DNA of 64,000 nt from Tritrichomonas foetus (Eukaryota; Parabasalia; Tritrichomonadida; Tritrichomonadidae). The position numbers were made by a program, and so were the translations under genes. Below the pieces are notes generated by a model, which ran no database searches, had not been told where the DNA came from, and worked only from the letters and a program-made list of their open reading frames with translations. Below are positions 1 to 10,395 of the stretch, one piece after another. How positions within the stretch are numbered: position 1 is the first letter of the stretch; the number at the start of each line of letters is the position of its first letter. Location: contig MLAK01001359.1 of assembly GCA_001839685.1 (NCBI GenBank), forward strand, positions 75,028-139,027, read 5' to 3'.

Positions 1-78
1 AATGAATAAAGTAACAAACAATGAATAAAGTATCAAACAATGAATAAAGTATTAAACAATGAATAAAGTATAAAAAAT
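1..78. repeat. 19-bp tandem repeat at the window edge
   Basis: Four head-to-tail copies of a 19-base unit (core AATGAATAAAGTA followed by a variable tail) run from the first base to about position 78. Only 3 or 4 bases differ between copies. The array lies just past the 3' end of the minus-strand coiled-coil gene that ends at 102, so it occupies that gene's 3' flank. It may continue left of the window. Confidence 0.85.
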
Positions 79-101
79 TTATTAAAATCAACAAAATATA
101 A

Positions 102-1313
102 TCATTTCTCAAGTGCTGAAGAGATTGGTCTAATATTTCTTATCAGTCTTCTATTTGCAACAGATATAGCATCAGCTGCACTTTCAACAACTTGAATACC
201 TTTCATTAATCTCATTGAAGAATTCTTCTTTTTAATATTTCTTGCAGTTCTTGCATCTTGTAAAGCTTTCGCATAATGAGCAATTTGAGAGCATTGAGCT
301 TCTATCATTTGATCGACACTCATTTTGGTGGTATCAACTGATTGATTAGTCATTTGAAGAGCTGCTTGAATATGCTTTCTTTCTTTAGCTTGAATATCTG
401 ATATTTTAGTGTTTAATTCTGTTTGTCTCATTGTTGTTTCTTGTAAGATTTCATTTTGGCGTTGATCAATTTGGCTTCGTGTTGTATCAATAAAAGTACT
501 AAGTGATTTAATTTTCTTCTTCTTTAAGTTAATATCATCTTTAGTCTTCCTAATTTTATCAACAACTTCTTGATTCATTTTATTTTGTTGATTGTCTCTT
601 CTCAGAAGTTTTTCATATGCATAAGAAACAGAATCAAAAAATCGTGCTGCATCAAAGTTGTGAAAATCTGGGATGTCAATATGTGCAGCTTCAGCAAGGT
701 TGACAAGTGCTCTTGCGGTATTTTTATCCATTCCTCCCATTTTTTCTCTTAATGTTCTGAAAAAGTCATTACTGGATACTTTCGTTTTCAGCATTTCCGC
801 AATAGGTTGGCATTTTATTATAAAATCTTGTTCTTTTCGATGGGCTTGAGAAATTTGTGCTTTCATTTCTTCTAATTTTCGTTGATGACGTTGTAACTCT
901 TCAACTTTTGCAGAAACATATTCATTTTGTTTCTTCAGTAGCACTTTTGCATCATCAATTTTATAATCTTCTTGTGTTTGCGTTAAATTATATTCTTCAA
1001 TTTGTCTTCTTAATTCAATAGCCGTTTTTTCATCTTCTTCAGCTGATTTGATCAATGATTGAATTTTTTCTATTAATTCGTCATCAGATTTCAGCATTCC
1101 TCCAAATAATGTTGCTAAACGCTTTGTTCGACCTATTATTGTAGTTTCTGCAAAAGAAAAAGCTTGTTGTGCAATTTGAAGATCATGCTCTAAACCATCT
1201 GCTTGAAGTTGCGATTTTTGAATTTCTTTTCGAAGCTGTTGTTGCTCGATTAATAAGGCTGATCTTTGTTTGATCAACGCATCATTATAAGAGTCATCAC
1301 TTGTTGAAGACAT
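102..1313 (-). CDS. Coiled-coil protein of unknown function, 403 aa
   Basis: I do not recognise this protein. It is highly charged and mostly helical. Heptad-like Leu/Ile spacing is visible in about residues 8-60, 85-165 and 240-350, split by a less charged middle part (about 170-240) containing the stretch EKMGGMDKNTARALVNLAEA. The tail (about 365-403) is basic, with an Arg/Lys cluster. There is no signal peptide or membrane segment, so a cytosolic or cytoskeletal scaffold is a reasonable inference. Start: the ATG at 1313 is the first codon of the frame and codon use is even throughout. No AAAAAGTT element is seen just upstream. It is divergently arranged with the chromodomain gene, with about 170 bases between the two ATGs. 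Confidence 0.8.
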   Translation of the reverse strand: MSSTSDDSYNDALIKQRSALLIEQQQLRKEIQKSQLQADGLEHDLQIAQQAFSFAETTIIGRTKRLATLFGGMLKSDDELIEKIQSLIKSAEEDEKTAIELRRQIEEYNLTQTQEDYKIDDAKVLLKKQNEYVSAKVEELQRHQRKLEEMKAQISQAHRKEQDFIIKCQPIAEMLKTKVSSNDFFRTLREKMGGMDKNTARALVNLAEAAHIDIPDFHNFDAARFFDSVSYAYEKLLRRDNQQNKMNQEVVDKIRKTKDDINLKKKKIKSLSTFIDTTRSQIDQRQNEILQETTMRQTELNTKISDIQAKERKHIQAALQMTNQSVDTTKMSVDQMIEAQCSQIAHYAKALQDARTARNIKKKNSSMRLMKGIQVVESAADAISVANRRLIRNIRPISSALEK

Positions 1314-1399
1314 GATTCGATAAAGATTTTATTTTGAAAACACATTTTTTTTATTAAACGTATATAATGTTATCCTCACGATGAAAGGAAAAATAACAG

Positions 1400-1421
1400 A
1401 CCACATAATTATTGAAAAAGT
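1400..1421 (+). promoter_or_regulatory. Bipartite promoter-like element (chromodomain gene)
   Basis: ACCACATAA, six bases, then AAAAAGT. This differs by one base from the form seen before the pecanex, EF-hand-like and CEP76-like genes. It points toward the ATG at 1487, with 65 bases between. Confidence 0.6.
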
Positions 1422-1486
1422 TGATTAGCATCAATCTTTATCTGGACAGAATTTTTTTTTCATTTTTGCGATTAAACTTCAATTGA

Positions 1487-2887
1487 ATGCAAAACACAGA
1501 GGTTGATGACTTAAATGGCGAACGACTCGACGAAGATGTCAAAGTTGTGAGCGGATATATAATGTCAGTCAATGATGAAATTATATATCAAGGAATACAT
1601 AAATTTTACTGCCTTTGGTATCCGGAAGAAGGATCAAAACAAATCACAGCGACCTGGGAACCAGCCGAAAACATCGAAGAGTGCGACGTTTATCACGATT
1701 GGATAAAACTGCGAAAAGAAACAAAATTCAAGCCAAAAACTATCCATAATTACGAAGAATTAGTAATTTACGAATCAACGCTGCCCCAGCTTGGCGAAAT
1801 TGAGCTATCGTCAGAAGAATTTGAAATATCAGACGATTTTAAAGAAACGCAAACAAAAAGTGAAATAATTAAAACTCCAGGAAAAAGAGGCAGGAAAAAA
1901 GGATCAAATTCAAATCCAAAGAAGACTCAGCAAACTTTGAATTATTTTGTGGAAAACCAAGTTGATGATGATGATGATGATGGAGATGATGATGATGAAG
2001 ATGATGACAACTACGAAATATCAACCAAAAGAACTAAACAAAAAGGTAAGCTTGAAAAAAAACGAAAAAGAAAAAATGACGATGATAGCGACTTTTTTGA
2101 CAATGAAACGATAACAAACAAAACTGTAAAAACACGTGGACGTGGCCGAGTAAAGAAAAATCCAGATGAAAAGCCGCAAACATCAACAAGGAGAAATTCC
2201 AATAAAGATATTTCGAAAAGTTCATATAAGAATTCTGATGAACATCAACAGCCATCCTCACTACAACAAGATAAATCAGTTTCAGCTCATTCAAAAAATA
2301 CACATACAAAAGCATCGAATTATTCATCAACAGCCAAAAACCATCATAATTCGCCTTCAAAAACATCAAAACACTCGAATCCATCAAATATTGATTCTTC
2401 AAACTTCACTGATAATTCTCAAACCATGGACCATAAATCATCATCAACAAATTCAAATAGCACTTCAAATACCAAATCAAAAAATGTACTATTGAATTTG
2501 AATGATGTTCCAGTTGATGTGAACGATGGTGTATTTGATATCATTTTGTCATCAAAATTTCACAACCCGAATGCCCAATCACGAGTAATTTTGATCAACA
2601 AAATGAATACAATTTCTGACTTTTCGCGGAGAACGCTTTATCCGATAACTGCACTGGATAAAAAAGAAAGAATTACAGAGATAGTCAACGAAAAATCCGA
2701 AGATGGTGAAAATGAATTATTTGTGGAAATTACCAATATTGATGGAGTGAAATCAAAAATTCCTTATTTTTTAGCTGAAGCAACATTTCCAGAAGCTCTC
2801 ACAAATTACACAGAAACTACCTTTCTGGCAACAATAGATAATGGTTGGCACTTTGAATATAACTCGGATGACGAGAAAGATAAATAA
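1487..2887 (+). CDS. Chromodomain protein with AT-hooks, 466 aa
   Basis: Residues about 18-75 read as a chromodomain: a region containing FYCLWYPEEG, then TWEPAENI, then a helix. This matches the usual pattern of YLVKW, WEP and ENL found in readers of methylated histone lysines. The middle (about 130-335) is disordered. It carries two AT-hook-like cores (KRGRKK and TRGRGR), a run of Asp encoded by GAT repeats, and a long Ser/Asn/Lys/His-rich stretch. The C-terminal about 130 residues look folded again and could be a second chromo-type or partner-binding domain, but I cannot name it. A nuclear, chromatin-binding role is inferred. A bipartite promoter-like element sits 65 bases before the ATG. 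The domain call is fairly sure; the exact function is not. Confidence 0.75.
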   Translation: MQNTEVDDLNGERLDEDVKVVSGYIMSVNDEIIYQGIHKFYCLWYPEEGSKQITATWEPAENIEECDVYHDWIKLRKETKFKPKTIHNYEELVIYESTLPQLGEIELSSEEFEISDDFKETQTKSEIIKTPGKRGRKKGSNSNPKKTQQTLNYFVENQVDDDDDDGDDDDEDDDNYEISTKRTKQKGKLEKKRKRKNDDDSDFFDNETITNKTVKTRGRGRVKKNPDEKPQTSTRRNSNKDISKSSYKNSDEHQQPSSLQQDKSVSAHSKNTHTKASNYSSTAKNHHNSPSKTSKHSNPSNIDSSNFTDNSQTMDHKSSSTNSNSTSNTKSKNVLLNLNDVPVDVNDGVFDIILSSKFHNPNAQSRVILINKMNTISDFSRRTLYPITALDKKERITEIVNEKSEDGENELFVEITNIDGVKSKIPYFLAEATFPEALTNYTETTFLATIDNGWHFEYNSDDEKDK

Positions 2888-3506
2888 TTGTAATTATGCG
2901 ATAAATAAAAATATTTTGATGTAATAATTGATATTTATTTTTCTAACCTGGTGTTGAACTCCAAAATTTATCAAATCTGAGTGTTCACACAAATCTGATA
3001 TGATGATGAGAAATGGCCAACGTTTTGGTTTTATTGTTATTTCTCCTTGATTATTGCATTAACTTTTTTGGTAGTTCATTGGCAATAATTCTTCTGAACG
3101 AATAGAATAACAAATGGAATATCAGAGTTTAAAAAAAACGTTATTTAAAATAAATACTTTATTTATTCACACAAAGCAAACAACAAATATTAATTTTTAA
3201 ACTTTTTTTCAACGATGAAATTTCTGAACTTTCACTAAATGAAAAAGCATCGAGATTTTTCATTATCAAATACTTATTTTTCAATATATGCTCTCAATAA
3301 TAATAAAGGCCGTTGTTGTAAATATGTTATGTTAAAGTTGTATAACTTCTTGCATACTTAATAGGTGAGTTCTCCGCTATAGAAAGAAGTCCAATTTATT
3401 AGGAACTATCTCAAATCCTGAGCATAGGCGCAATCCCCAAAAATAGAATTAATATCTTTAATACATGTTTATAATAAAATATAAAAGAAGAAACATATAA
3501 AATAGA
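2888..3506. other. Convergent intergenic region, no gene seen
   Basis: AT-rich space between the 3' ends of the chromodomain gene and the SLC12 gene. No frame of useful length, tRNA-like or other RNA structure stood out. It must hold two 3' ends. Confidence 0.6.
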
Positions 3507-6011
3507 TTAAGCAATAAACGTAACAACATTTTCGTTATTTCCATGAACCCAAATAAATGGTGGCATAGCATCACTGACAACATCGAGAAGAGAGAGCCAA
3601 ACATGAGGATCTGATGTTGCTCTTGGAATAAGCATAGTGCAAAGAACCATTGAACTATGACCAGAATGCTGTAACATTAATTCACGCAGCCTTAAAAATG
3701 AATTAATTTTCTTCGACGATAAATCATCTTTAGTTTCAACATTGAATTCTCTCCAATGAGACATTGATAGTTCTGAAGGAGGAAGATCAAGTCCACTCAA
3801 AACAGTTACATATGCTTTAATTCTAAAAAGACTTAAAAGTTTGGTCATTTTCATTTGAGCTTCAGTAATGTTTTCACTTGATGTTACAGTGAAAACACGC
3901 AATTCACAATTTTTCCAGCATTGATGATTAGATAATAAATAAGCAAACAAAATAATTAGACCACCATCATCAGAAAGCCACCAAACATCGATTGGCCAAC
4001 GATGTTCCAAATTTGGATCAAATGTTTCAAAACCTCTGGATATTGCAACACCAAGATTCGAATCCAAAGCAGCACCAACCATATCAAAGATATTTGTATG
4101 ATTTCGCATTTGTGGTTCAAATGGTAAAGCTAAAATATTTGGTCCGACTTTTCCAATTGATCCAGCTTCAGCAATTAATCTTGCACATAAAGGAAGATCA
4201 ATTTTTCCATATTTCTTAATAAAATTCCCAAGAATTTCGGAAGGAGTTTCGTCTGGAATTTCATCACCAACTTCAGAAATAAGTAATAATGATCGAGCTT
4301 GTGTAATTATTTGATTAAATGGTGCAAGATTCCTAATTTGACTTTCAATATTTGGGAAATTATAATTTATAACAAATTCGATTTGAGGACGATATGTTTT
4401 AACGTGTTCTGGAACATCTTTTAGTTTTTCCATGTTTTTAATTGTATTTGTAAAGATAAGAGACTGTGGAAATTCGCCCCAATTGTTTTTGGATCTTTCA
4501 CTCCAGTGAAAATACATGAAAAGTAAAACCGAAATTGCAATCACACATAATGCAAATATCCAATTAATCAAAAACATTCCTGCAATACACATAGCTGCGC
4601 CAAGTGTTGCTGTTATAGGGTGATAATACTTCCAAGCTGGTCGCCAAGATGGTGAATGCGACATTCGTCCGACTAAGCAAGATTGACAAACAAGAGCATA
4701 AGAAATTAAGAAGAAATTGGTCAAAGCTGTACTCACAGCATTTAAATCTTTAAAAATGAATGTACAAACAACAACAATTAACCATCCAAGACAAAATCCA
4801 CGAATTGGATCGCCAGAGCCTTTTTTCCCCTTTGCAAAGAACCTAAAGATTCTAGGAAGGAGATCATCTTTACATAAGGCTTGAAAGATTTTAGGGCCGC
4901 CAACAAGTCCACCAGATGAAGATGATATTGATGATGCAAAAACACCAATATAAATCAAATATTTCCACATTGCAACATCCGGAAGTATTTGAGAATCAGT
5001 TTGAAGACGTTCACGGGTTCCAGCAGACGCCAAAATGATTGCTGTAATGATATACAATATTGTTGTAAATCCGATTGCACTTATTGTTCCAACTGGAATT
5101 GATTTTTGAGGATCTTTCAAATCACCACTAATATTTGCACCAGCCATAATTCCAGTGCATGATGGGAAGAATACAGCAAAAATAGACCAGAATGTATTCC
5201 CTTCTTGATATTGAGGTTTGAAGTTATCTTTGATGTTTTGAACAGTCCATTTTGGATTTCCAGGAATGGTGAAGCCGAAAAATATTCCAATGAACGAAAT
5301 AGCAATTAAAACTGCTAAAAAGTATTGGAGATAGAATTCCCAAGCAAGGGAAATACAAACTGTGATTAATAAAAGCGTAATTAAAGAAATACCAATGACT
5401 GGAATGTCAAACTTTCCATCTGGTGTGATATTTTTGCCAAGTAAATCTCGGAAAACTTCAATAAAACCATAGGCATTTAAAACCGATGAAAAAGTTGTGG
5501 CAAATGAAAAGACAACACCAATGGTACCTCCAAAGTCAGCTCCAAGTGATCTAGAAATGAAATAATAAACACCACCACCTTTTACTGTTCCATTTGTTGC
5601 AAGTGCTGATAATGAAAGAGCAGTTAAAAACGTTGTAAGGCTACACATTAAGATTAACACAATTGTAAGCCCAAGACCAAGGTTTCCAACAATCCAACCG
5701 AATCTCAAATAATAAACGACAGATAAAATATTTAAACAGCACCTTAAAAATACACCTTCGAAAGTTCCAAAATTTCCTCCTTTTTTCTTTTCACCAACTT
5801 CGTTTTGGTCAATCGTGGCTTGTTCACCATATCGAATATCGCGTGGATTGGCGCGTTTCATTGCAAAGGAACGATAAAATTGAGTCGACGGTAATGCTTC
5901 TTGTGTATCGATTGCTGAACGCGGAATGTTTGAGATGTCTTCGAGATTGCATTCACTGGCTGCTTGAGAATCAGCACTAGTGGCTTCTGAGGGCTCTTTT
6001 ATATCATCCAT
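3507..6011 (-). CDS. SLC12 cation-chloride cotransporter, 834 aa
   Basis: Electroneutral cotransport of chloride with potassium and/or sodium across a membrane is the known role of this family (KCC/NKCC). The first about 80 residues are a hydrophilic cytosolic tail. Then come about twelve membrane segments (residues about 85-530). Family signatures are seen: FGTFEGVFLRC at TM1, SALATNGTV, the TM3 stretch GGGVYYFISRSLG with its ion-binding tyrosine, and GANISGDLKDPQKSIPVGT after TM6. A cytosolic C-terminal SLC12 domain (about 540-834) contains WWLSDDGGL. At 834 residues it is shorter than the usual 1000-1200, mostly through a short N-terminus and trimmed C-terminal domain. I cannot tell KCC from NKCC type. 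Start: ATG at 6011. A weak AAAAAGT element on the same strand (6198-6204) lies about 186 bases upstream. Confidence 0.9.
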   Translation of the reverse strand: MDDIKEPSEATSADSQAASECNLEDISNIPRSAIDTQEALPSTQFYRSFAMKRANPRDIRYGEQATIDQNEVGEKKKGGNFGTFEGVFLRCCLNILSVVYYLRFGWIVGNLGLGLTIVLILMCSLTTFLTALSLSALATNGTVKGGGVYYFISRSLGADFGGTIGVVFSFATTFSSVLNAYGFIEVFRDLLGKNITPDGKFDIPVIGISLITLLLITVCISLAWEFYLQYFLAVLIAISFIGIFFGFTIPGNPKWTVQNIKDNFKPQYQEGNTFWSIFAVFFPSCTGIMAGANISGDLKDPQKSIPVGTISAIGFTTILYIITAIILASAGTRERLQTDSQILPDVAMWKYLIYIGVFASSISSSSGGLVGGPKIFQALCKDDLLPRIFRFFAKGKKGSGDPIRGFCLGWLIVVVCTFIFKDLNAVSTALTNFFLISYALVCQSCLVGRMSHSPSWRPAWKYYHPITATLGAAMCIAGMFLINWIFALCVIAISVLLFMYFHWSERSKNNWGEFPQSLIFTNTIKNMEKLKDVPEHVKTYRPQIEFVINYNFPNIESQIRNLAPFNQIITQARSLLLISEVGDEIPDETPSEILGNFIKKYGKIDLPLCARLIAEAGSIGKVGPNILALPFEPQMRNHTNIFDMVGAALDSNLGVAISRGFETFDPNLEHRWPIDVWWLSDDGGLIILFAYLLSNHQCWKNCELRVFTVTSSENITEAQMKMTKLLSLFRIKAYVTVLSGLDLPPSELSMSHWREFNVETKDDLSSKKINSFLRLRELMLQHSGHSSMVLCTMLIPRATSDPHVWLSLLDVVSDAMPPFIWVHGNNENVVTFIA

Positions 6012-7955
6012 GAAGCTTTGCTTATTTTTCTGTTAGATATTTTTAGGGATACTCAAAAGGGAAAAAAAAAACATATTGAAAAATTAATTCACTTTAGAAT
6101 TTTTCCATTATTATTACAGAAAAAAATCTTGATGTTTAGGTAATAAAATTCATGTAAACTAGTGAAATATCTATTATTGAATTATGGTTGGAGAAATACT
6201 TTTTCTGTATTATGGTGAATAATTTATTTTTTTTTCAAAAACATCACAATTGAATGATAAATCAATAAACTTTTTCTATTATTTTATTAAAAATCGGGCA
6301 CATTTGAATACACCTAATTTCAGAAAATATTTTTGCGTTTCGTCAAATTTCTATACGAATTCAAAATTTTGAATTAATAAATCTATCAAATTAGGAGAAG
6401 AATAAATAAGTAACAACCGAAATTCAGCAGGTGAAATTGACAAAATGTATTTACCGTTAATATACCTAATGCCCAAACTCTTCATGCCGCATATAAATAG
6501 GAATAAAAATAAACACTATTTATTTCCATAAAATTATTCTATTTTATATTTTGGCCTTTCGTATATTTTTAATTAAAAATGTGGTTTTAATCAAAAATAG
6601 TTCATAATCATATACGTTTTGAGGTTTCATTATCATTTTTGGGACTATGATCAGAAATAATTAGGAAGTGCTTTATCATAGACAGGTATATAGCTTTATG
6701 ATGATGTTAGTTTACTACATATTAGGAAATTATGTGATTATTTTTATTCTATATTCTTATTTCATACAATGAGAAATGTATAACCAACCGTTTACTAAAA
6801 AAAAGTGAAAATTCTGACAGTTATGAATTCATGAATATTCAAGATTATCTTATCAGACTCATAAATTAAGAAGAGCATTTAGGATACTATTATCCTTGAA
6901 AAGCAGCTTGTCTAAAATTTTCGGTGATTGGAATTATTCATCAAAAATGAATAAATTATTGATTAAGAGAGCTTATTAAATATACTTTATAATTTTATTT
7001 TATTGAGGAAATTTAGTTACAAAAATCTGAATCTCGAAATTTCACCGACAACTTTTTTTGTNATTTTTGGTNCTANAATAATTCTGTTTGCTCTTTATGA
7101 TGAGGGAATAAAAACACCAAACATTTCTAGGCGTTTTCGAGATATGATTCATAGCGAGAAATGGGTGAAAAAAAAATATAGGTGAAAATTCATATTCATG
7201 ATATCTTTACATATTATCAGTATTGCATTGATATATTGAATATTTAATGCCTTTGATAAAATAAAAGCATATTTAGATAGTTATCTCGAATCAATACCTT
7301 TGGAATAAAGAAATATCATTTAATTAAAAGTTTTAATGATTGAATAAATTACCAGTTTTTGTAAAAATAAACGTATGGAATTCTTTCAAACTGACCGCTA
7401 TTTATTTCATTCAGAAATGAAATTGACCTTAGAATGAAACTGTCGATTCGTCAAACACATTATTCTAAAATGTTCAGAAGAAAAAATAAGCCCCGATAAA
7501 AACAAGATTCCAATACTATATACTACGGTGACGCAAACTTTATCCGAAAAAGTATATTTAATAAATATATAACTCTGGAAACCACTGATCTGTCGATGAT
7601 GAATCTTCGGGCAATTAATTCTTGAGAGGCACCTATTTCTGAAAAGCTAATTATACGACATTTATCGTAGTAGGATAAGGTCGGGGGATTCTTTTTTTTT
7701 TAATGTACATGGTGAAATTATTTGACCTAACTTCTTCACAAAAATTTATGCATTTGAATGAAATTNNGTTTCTCGATAATTCCTAGACAGATTTTCCCNA
7801 AGTATGGTTTATTTTATTATACTACTGCTATATAAGAAGCTATCAAAATTTGGGAACGATCTGTCGGTGAAAGTTTGGTTGCAAACTTCTTTACAAAAGG
7901 AATGTTCAAGTGAACGTTTACTTATTCAATTCAGCAACTTCATTTTTTAATCAGA
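6012..7955. other. Long divergent intergenic region, no gene recognised
   Basis: About 1.9 kb between divergent genes, with isolated N bases at 7062, 7072, 7077, 7767-7768 and 7800. The only frame above 50 codons (7003-7185) contains Ns, lacks a convincing ATG and has no recognisable content, so I do not call it. A minus-strand AAAAAGT (6198-6204), preceded by ACCATA, may be a promoter for the SLC12 gene. Nothing else could be supported. Confidence 0.5.
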
Positions 7956-10121
7956 ATGAATTCTTTCGAACTTCATGGTCTTCCCCAAAAATCCACAAAC
8001 TATACTGCAATGCTGAGGAACTACTACGTCTGCTTTTCTTTTAAAGAAATTGTCGAGTCATTAAAAGCGCTTCCGACAAATTTCATAATTAAAACCAAAA
8101 CTGCACAGTTTCCTTGCCATTTAGAAGTAGCAGCTGCAGTAAGTTCATTAGTATATCAAGCAATTGAAAAAAATCCGAGTTTACGAGAATTTTCTTTCGA
8201 TGGAGATGATTCCAAATTCGACCAAATTGGAAGATTTTTAAACGGCGAAACAGTTCAAATTGACGACGATAATAAATCCTATATCGAAACAGTAGCCAAT
8301 GACTTAAAATTCACATTCAGATATTCATCTGAATTATCCATCAAAAAATTATCCGGATCTTTTGTTAATTCCATTCAAGGTGTGCCAAAGACACTTACAA
8401 TCAAAAACCAAACAAGTAGCTATTCAATCAATCGACTTATTGGAATGGTCTTTTGTCAGAATATTTTCAATTCTGAAGAAGACACTTTTTCAATTGATGA
8501 AAAAGAGAATATTTCAGAAATTGCTGATTTTCTAAACGGTCAATGCATGTCAGTCAGCTTTGATAATCACTCAATTTTAAGAAAATGTTGCGAAATCCTA
8601 AATATTCGCTCATTAAAACCAACTTTTGATGTAATTTCGGCATATTATTCCATGAATTCACAAGCAATCACTCAAATTAACCTTCAGAATATCATTAATG
8701 AAGTCAACCCATCAAATATTGATAGCATTTTCAATGAAATTGTTCAATCTGATTATGTAAAAGAAGAAAAAGGACTTTTTAATGATCTATTAAATGCATT
8801 TGAAACTTCATTTAAGGTAAGACCACGATTTTTCGAATCAGTCATCGAATTATTCGTCAAAATTCACGCATCTCTAAATAGCTCTAATTTTCATAATTCG
8901 TTGATTAACTATATTTCTCAGAGATGGAAAGCTGCAGTCATATGCCTTCCATTTGTCAGACAGCTTTTTTATCGTGGAATTTTAAGTGATGAAAATATTC
9001 AACAATTTATGAAAATCAAAGTTTTTAATGCAGAATATTGCGAGTACACTTTTAATATGATAAAGAATTTGTTTTTAAATAACATCATTACTTACTTTGC
9101 ACGCCATTCTTTCGATATTGATCAACAGGCCATGAAAAAGGCAATATCAGGCAAAAATTGTTACAATTTTGGTATGCCATCAATGAATTTACTCGCAGAG
9201 TATAAAGGTGAAGATGATAATTTCAAAAGTTTTGAAGAATGTGTCATTTTGGGACATCGCCCAGATAATATTGTAACTGCAATCTTTAAAGATGATGCTG
9301 ACACCCTTCATCAAATTATTTCAATGCAGCCAGACTTTAATCTTAATAAGAAATTACCAGCCTACATTTTAGATTATTATGATGATATTAAAAATGAAGT
9401 ATCATTGGTTGAACTTGCCTGCTTCTATGGTTCTGTAAATTGCTTCAAGTTCTTGTTGTTGCAACCTGAAGTTGATATAAGTACTTGTCAACGATTTGCG
9501 ATTGCTGGAGGCAATACTGAAATTATTAGAAATCTCGAACGTAAAAATATCACTTTCCATGATACATTTACAAATTCAATTAAGTTCCATCATTACGATA
9601 TTTTCAGATGGCTAGTCATGAATTATGGTCCAATTAAACACCGATATTCACGTATGCATGGAGCCCAAATGGAAGAACCAGTTGTGCCTGCAGCCATCAA
9701 ATATAATAATTTAAGCGCATTTTTATATTTGGCAGAATATGGAATTGAAGAACCCAATTTATCACAATACATTTCTTTAATCAGTCATACTTTCGAATCC
9801 TTAAATCTTTTTATTTTGAAATATCTTTCACAATTGCCGAGTGTAGAAATTTACGCCACGCATTCGAAAGTTGATGCAACGATCCTTTATCACGCCACTT
9901 CAATCGATTGGATTGAAGGAATCAAGGTTCTCTTGGAATCTGGAAGAGTCGATCGTTCAAAATTTAAAACACAAGTGGCTCATCCTCTTCTTGCTGCTGT
10001 AAAACTTGGAAGAATAGAGGCATTCAAATTACTCGCATCTTACTTTAAAGGAAATATTCCTGACATGGTTCTCGAAAAAATAAATGATCAAGAATATCTA
10101 GATATCCTTAAAAATGCCTAA
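7956..10121 (+). CDS. DUF3447/ankyrin-type protein with duplicated BTB-like N-terminus, 721 aa
   Basis: Proteins of this build are greatly expanded in trichomonads and are thought to be protein-binding adaptors. The C-terminal half (about 420-715) has degenerate ankyrin units of DUF3447 type, including VELACFYGSVNCFKFLLLQ and FAIAGGNTEIIRNLE. The N-terminal part holds two related BTB-like units, about 43-125 and 146-222. Each has an (F/L)xIK strand, a later F-S-(F/I)-D strand and a conserved FLNG (94-97 and 192-195). A helical linker (about 230-420) joins the halves. No signal or membrane segment is seen. The ATG at 7956 follows a TCATTTTTTAATC stretch that resembles the trichomonad initiator type rather than the AAAAAGTT type. 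Intact, unlike the BspA gene downstream. Confidence 0.75.
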   Translation: MNSFELHGLPQKSTNYTAMLRNYYVCFSFKEIVESLKALPTNFIIKTKTAQFPCHLEVAAAVSSLVYQAIEKNPSLREFSFDGDDSKFDQIGRFLNGETVQIDDDNKSYIETVANDLKFTFRYSSELSIKKLSGSFVNSIQGVPKTLTIKNQTSSYSINRLIGMVFCQNIFNSEEDTFSIDEKENISEIADFLNGQCMSVSFDNHSILRKCCEILNIRSLKPTFDVISAYYSMNSQAITQINLQNIINEVNPSNIDSIFNEIVQSDYVKEEKGLFNDLLNAFETSFKVRPRFFESVIELFVKIHASLNSSNFHNSLINYISQRWKAAVICLPFVRQLFYRGILSDENIQQFMKIKVFNAEYCEYTFNMIKNLFLNNIITYFARHSFDIDQQAMKKAISGKNCYNFGMPSMNLLAEYKGEDDNFKSFEECVILGHRPDNIVTAIFKDDADTLHQIISMQPDFNLNKKLPAYILDYYDDIKNEVSLVELACFYGSVNCFKFLLLQPEVDISTCQRFAIAGGNTEIIRNLERKNITFHDTFTNSIKFHHYDIFRWLVMNYGPIKHRYSRMHGAQMEEPVVPAAIKYNNLSAFLYLAEYGIEEPNLSQYISLISHTFESLNLFILKYLSQLPSVEIYATHSKVDATILYHATSIDWIEGIKVLLESGRVDRSKFKTQVAHPLLAAVKLGRIEAFKLLASYFKGNIPDMVLEKINDQEYLDILKNA

Positions 10122-10395
10122 ACATCAACAATAAACATTCATATTTATATATTCCTCTTAATTGTTCCTATCTATATCTCTATTTTGTTGGATTTAATAT
10201 TTTACATATGAAATAATTTTTGAATATTATTATCTTATTATTTAAATAGTGGAGATGATGATATGCAACGGCTGAACCGAAGATTTGAATGATAAGATTA
10301 ATAAGAGATCGTTTTTATTATATAGTTCATTACTTCATGAATGTATTTGATACTAAAAATAAAATCAATTATGTAAAAGTCACCAAATGTTTCGT

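Noticed and set aside
7003..7185. A 60-codon plus-strand gene
   Set aside because: It contains unresolved bases, lacks a good ATG and has no recognisable content.
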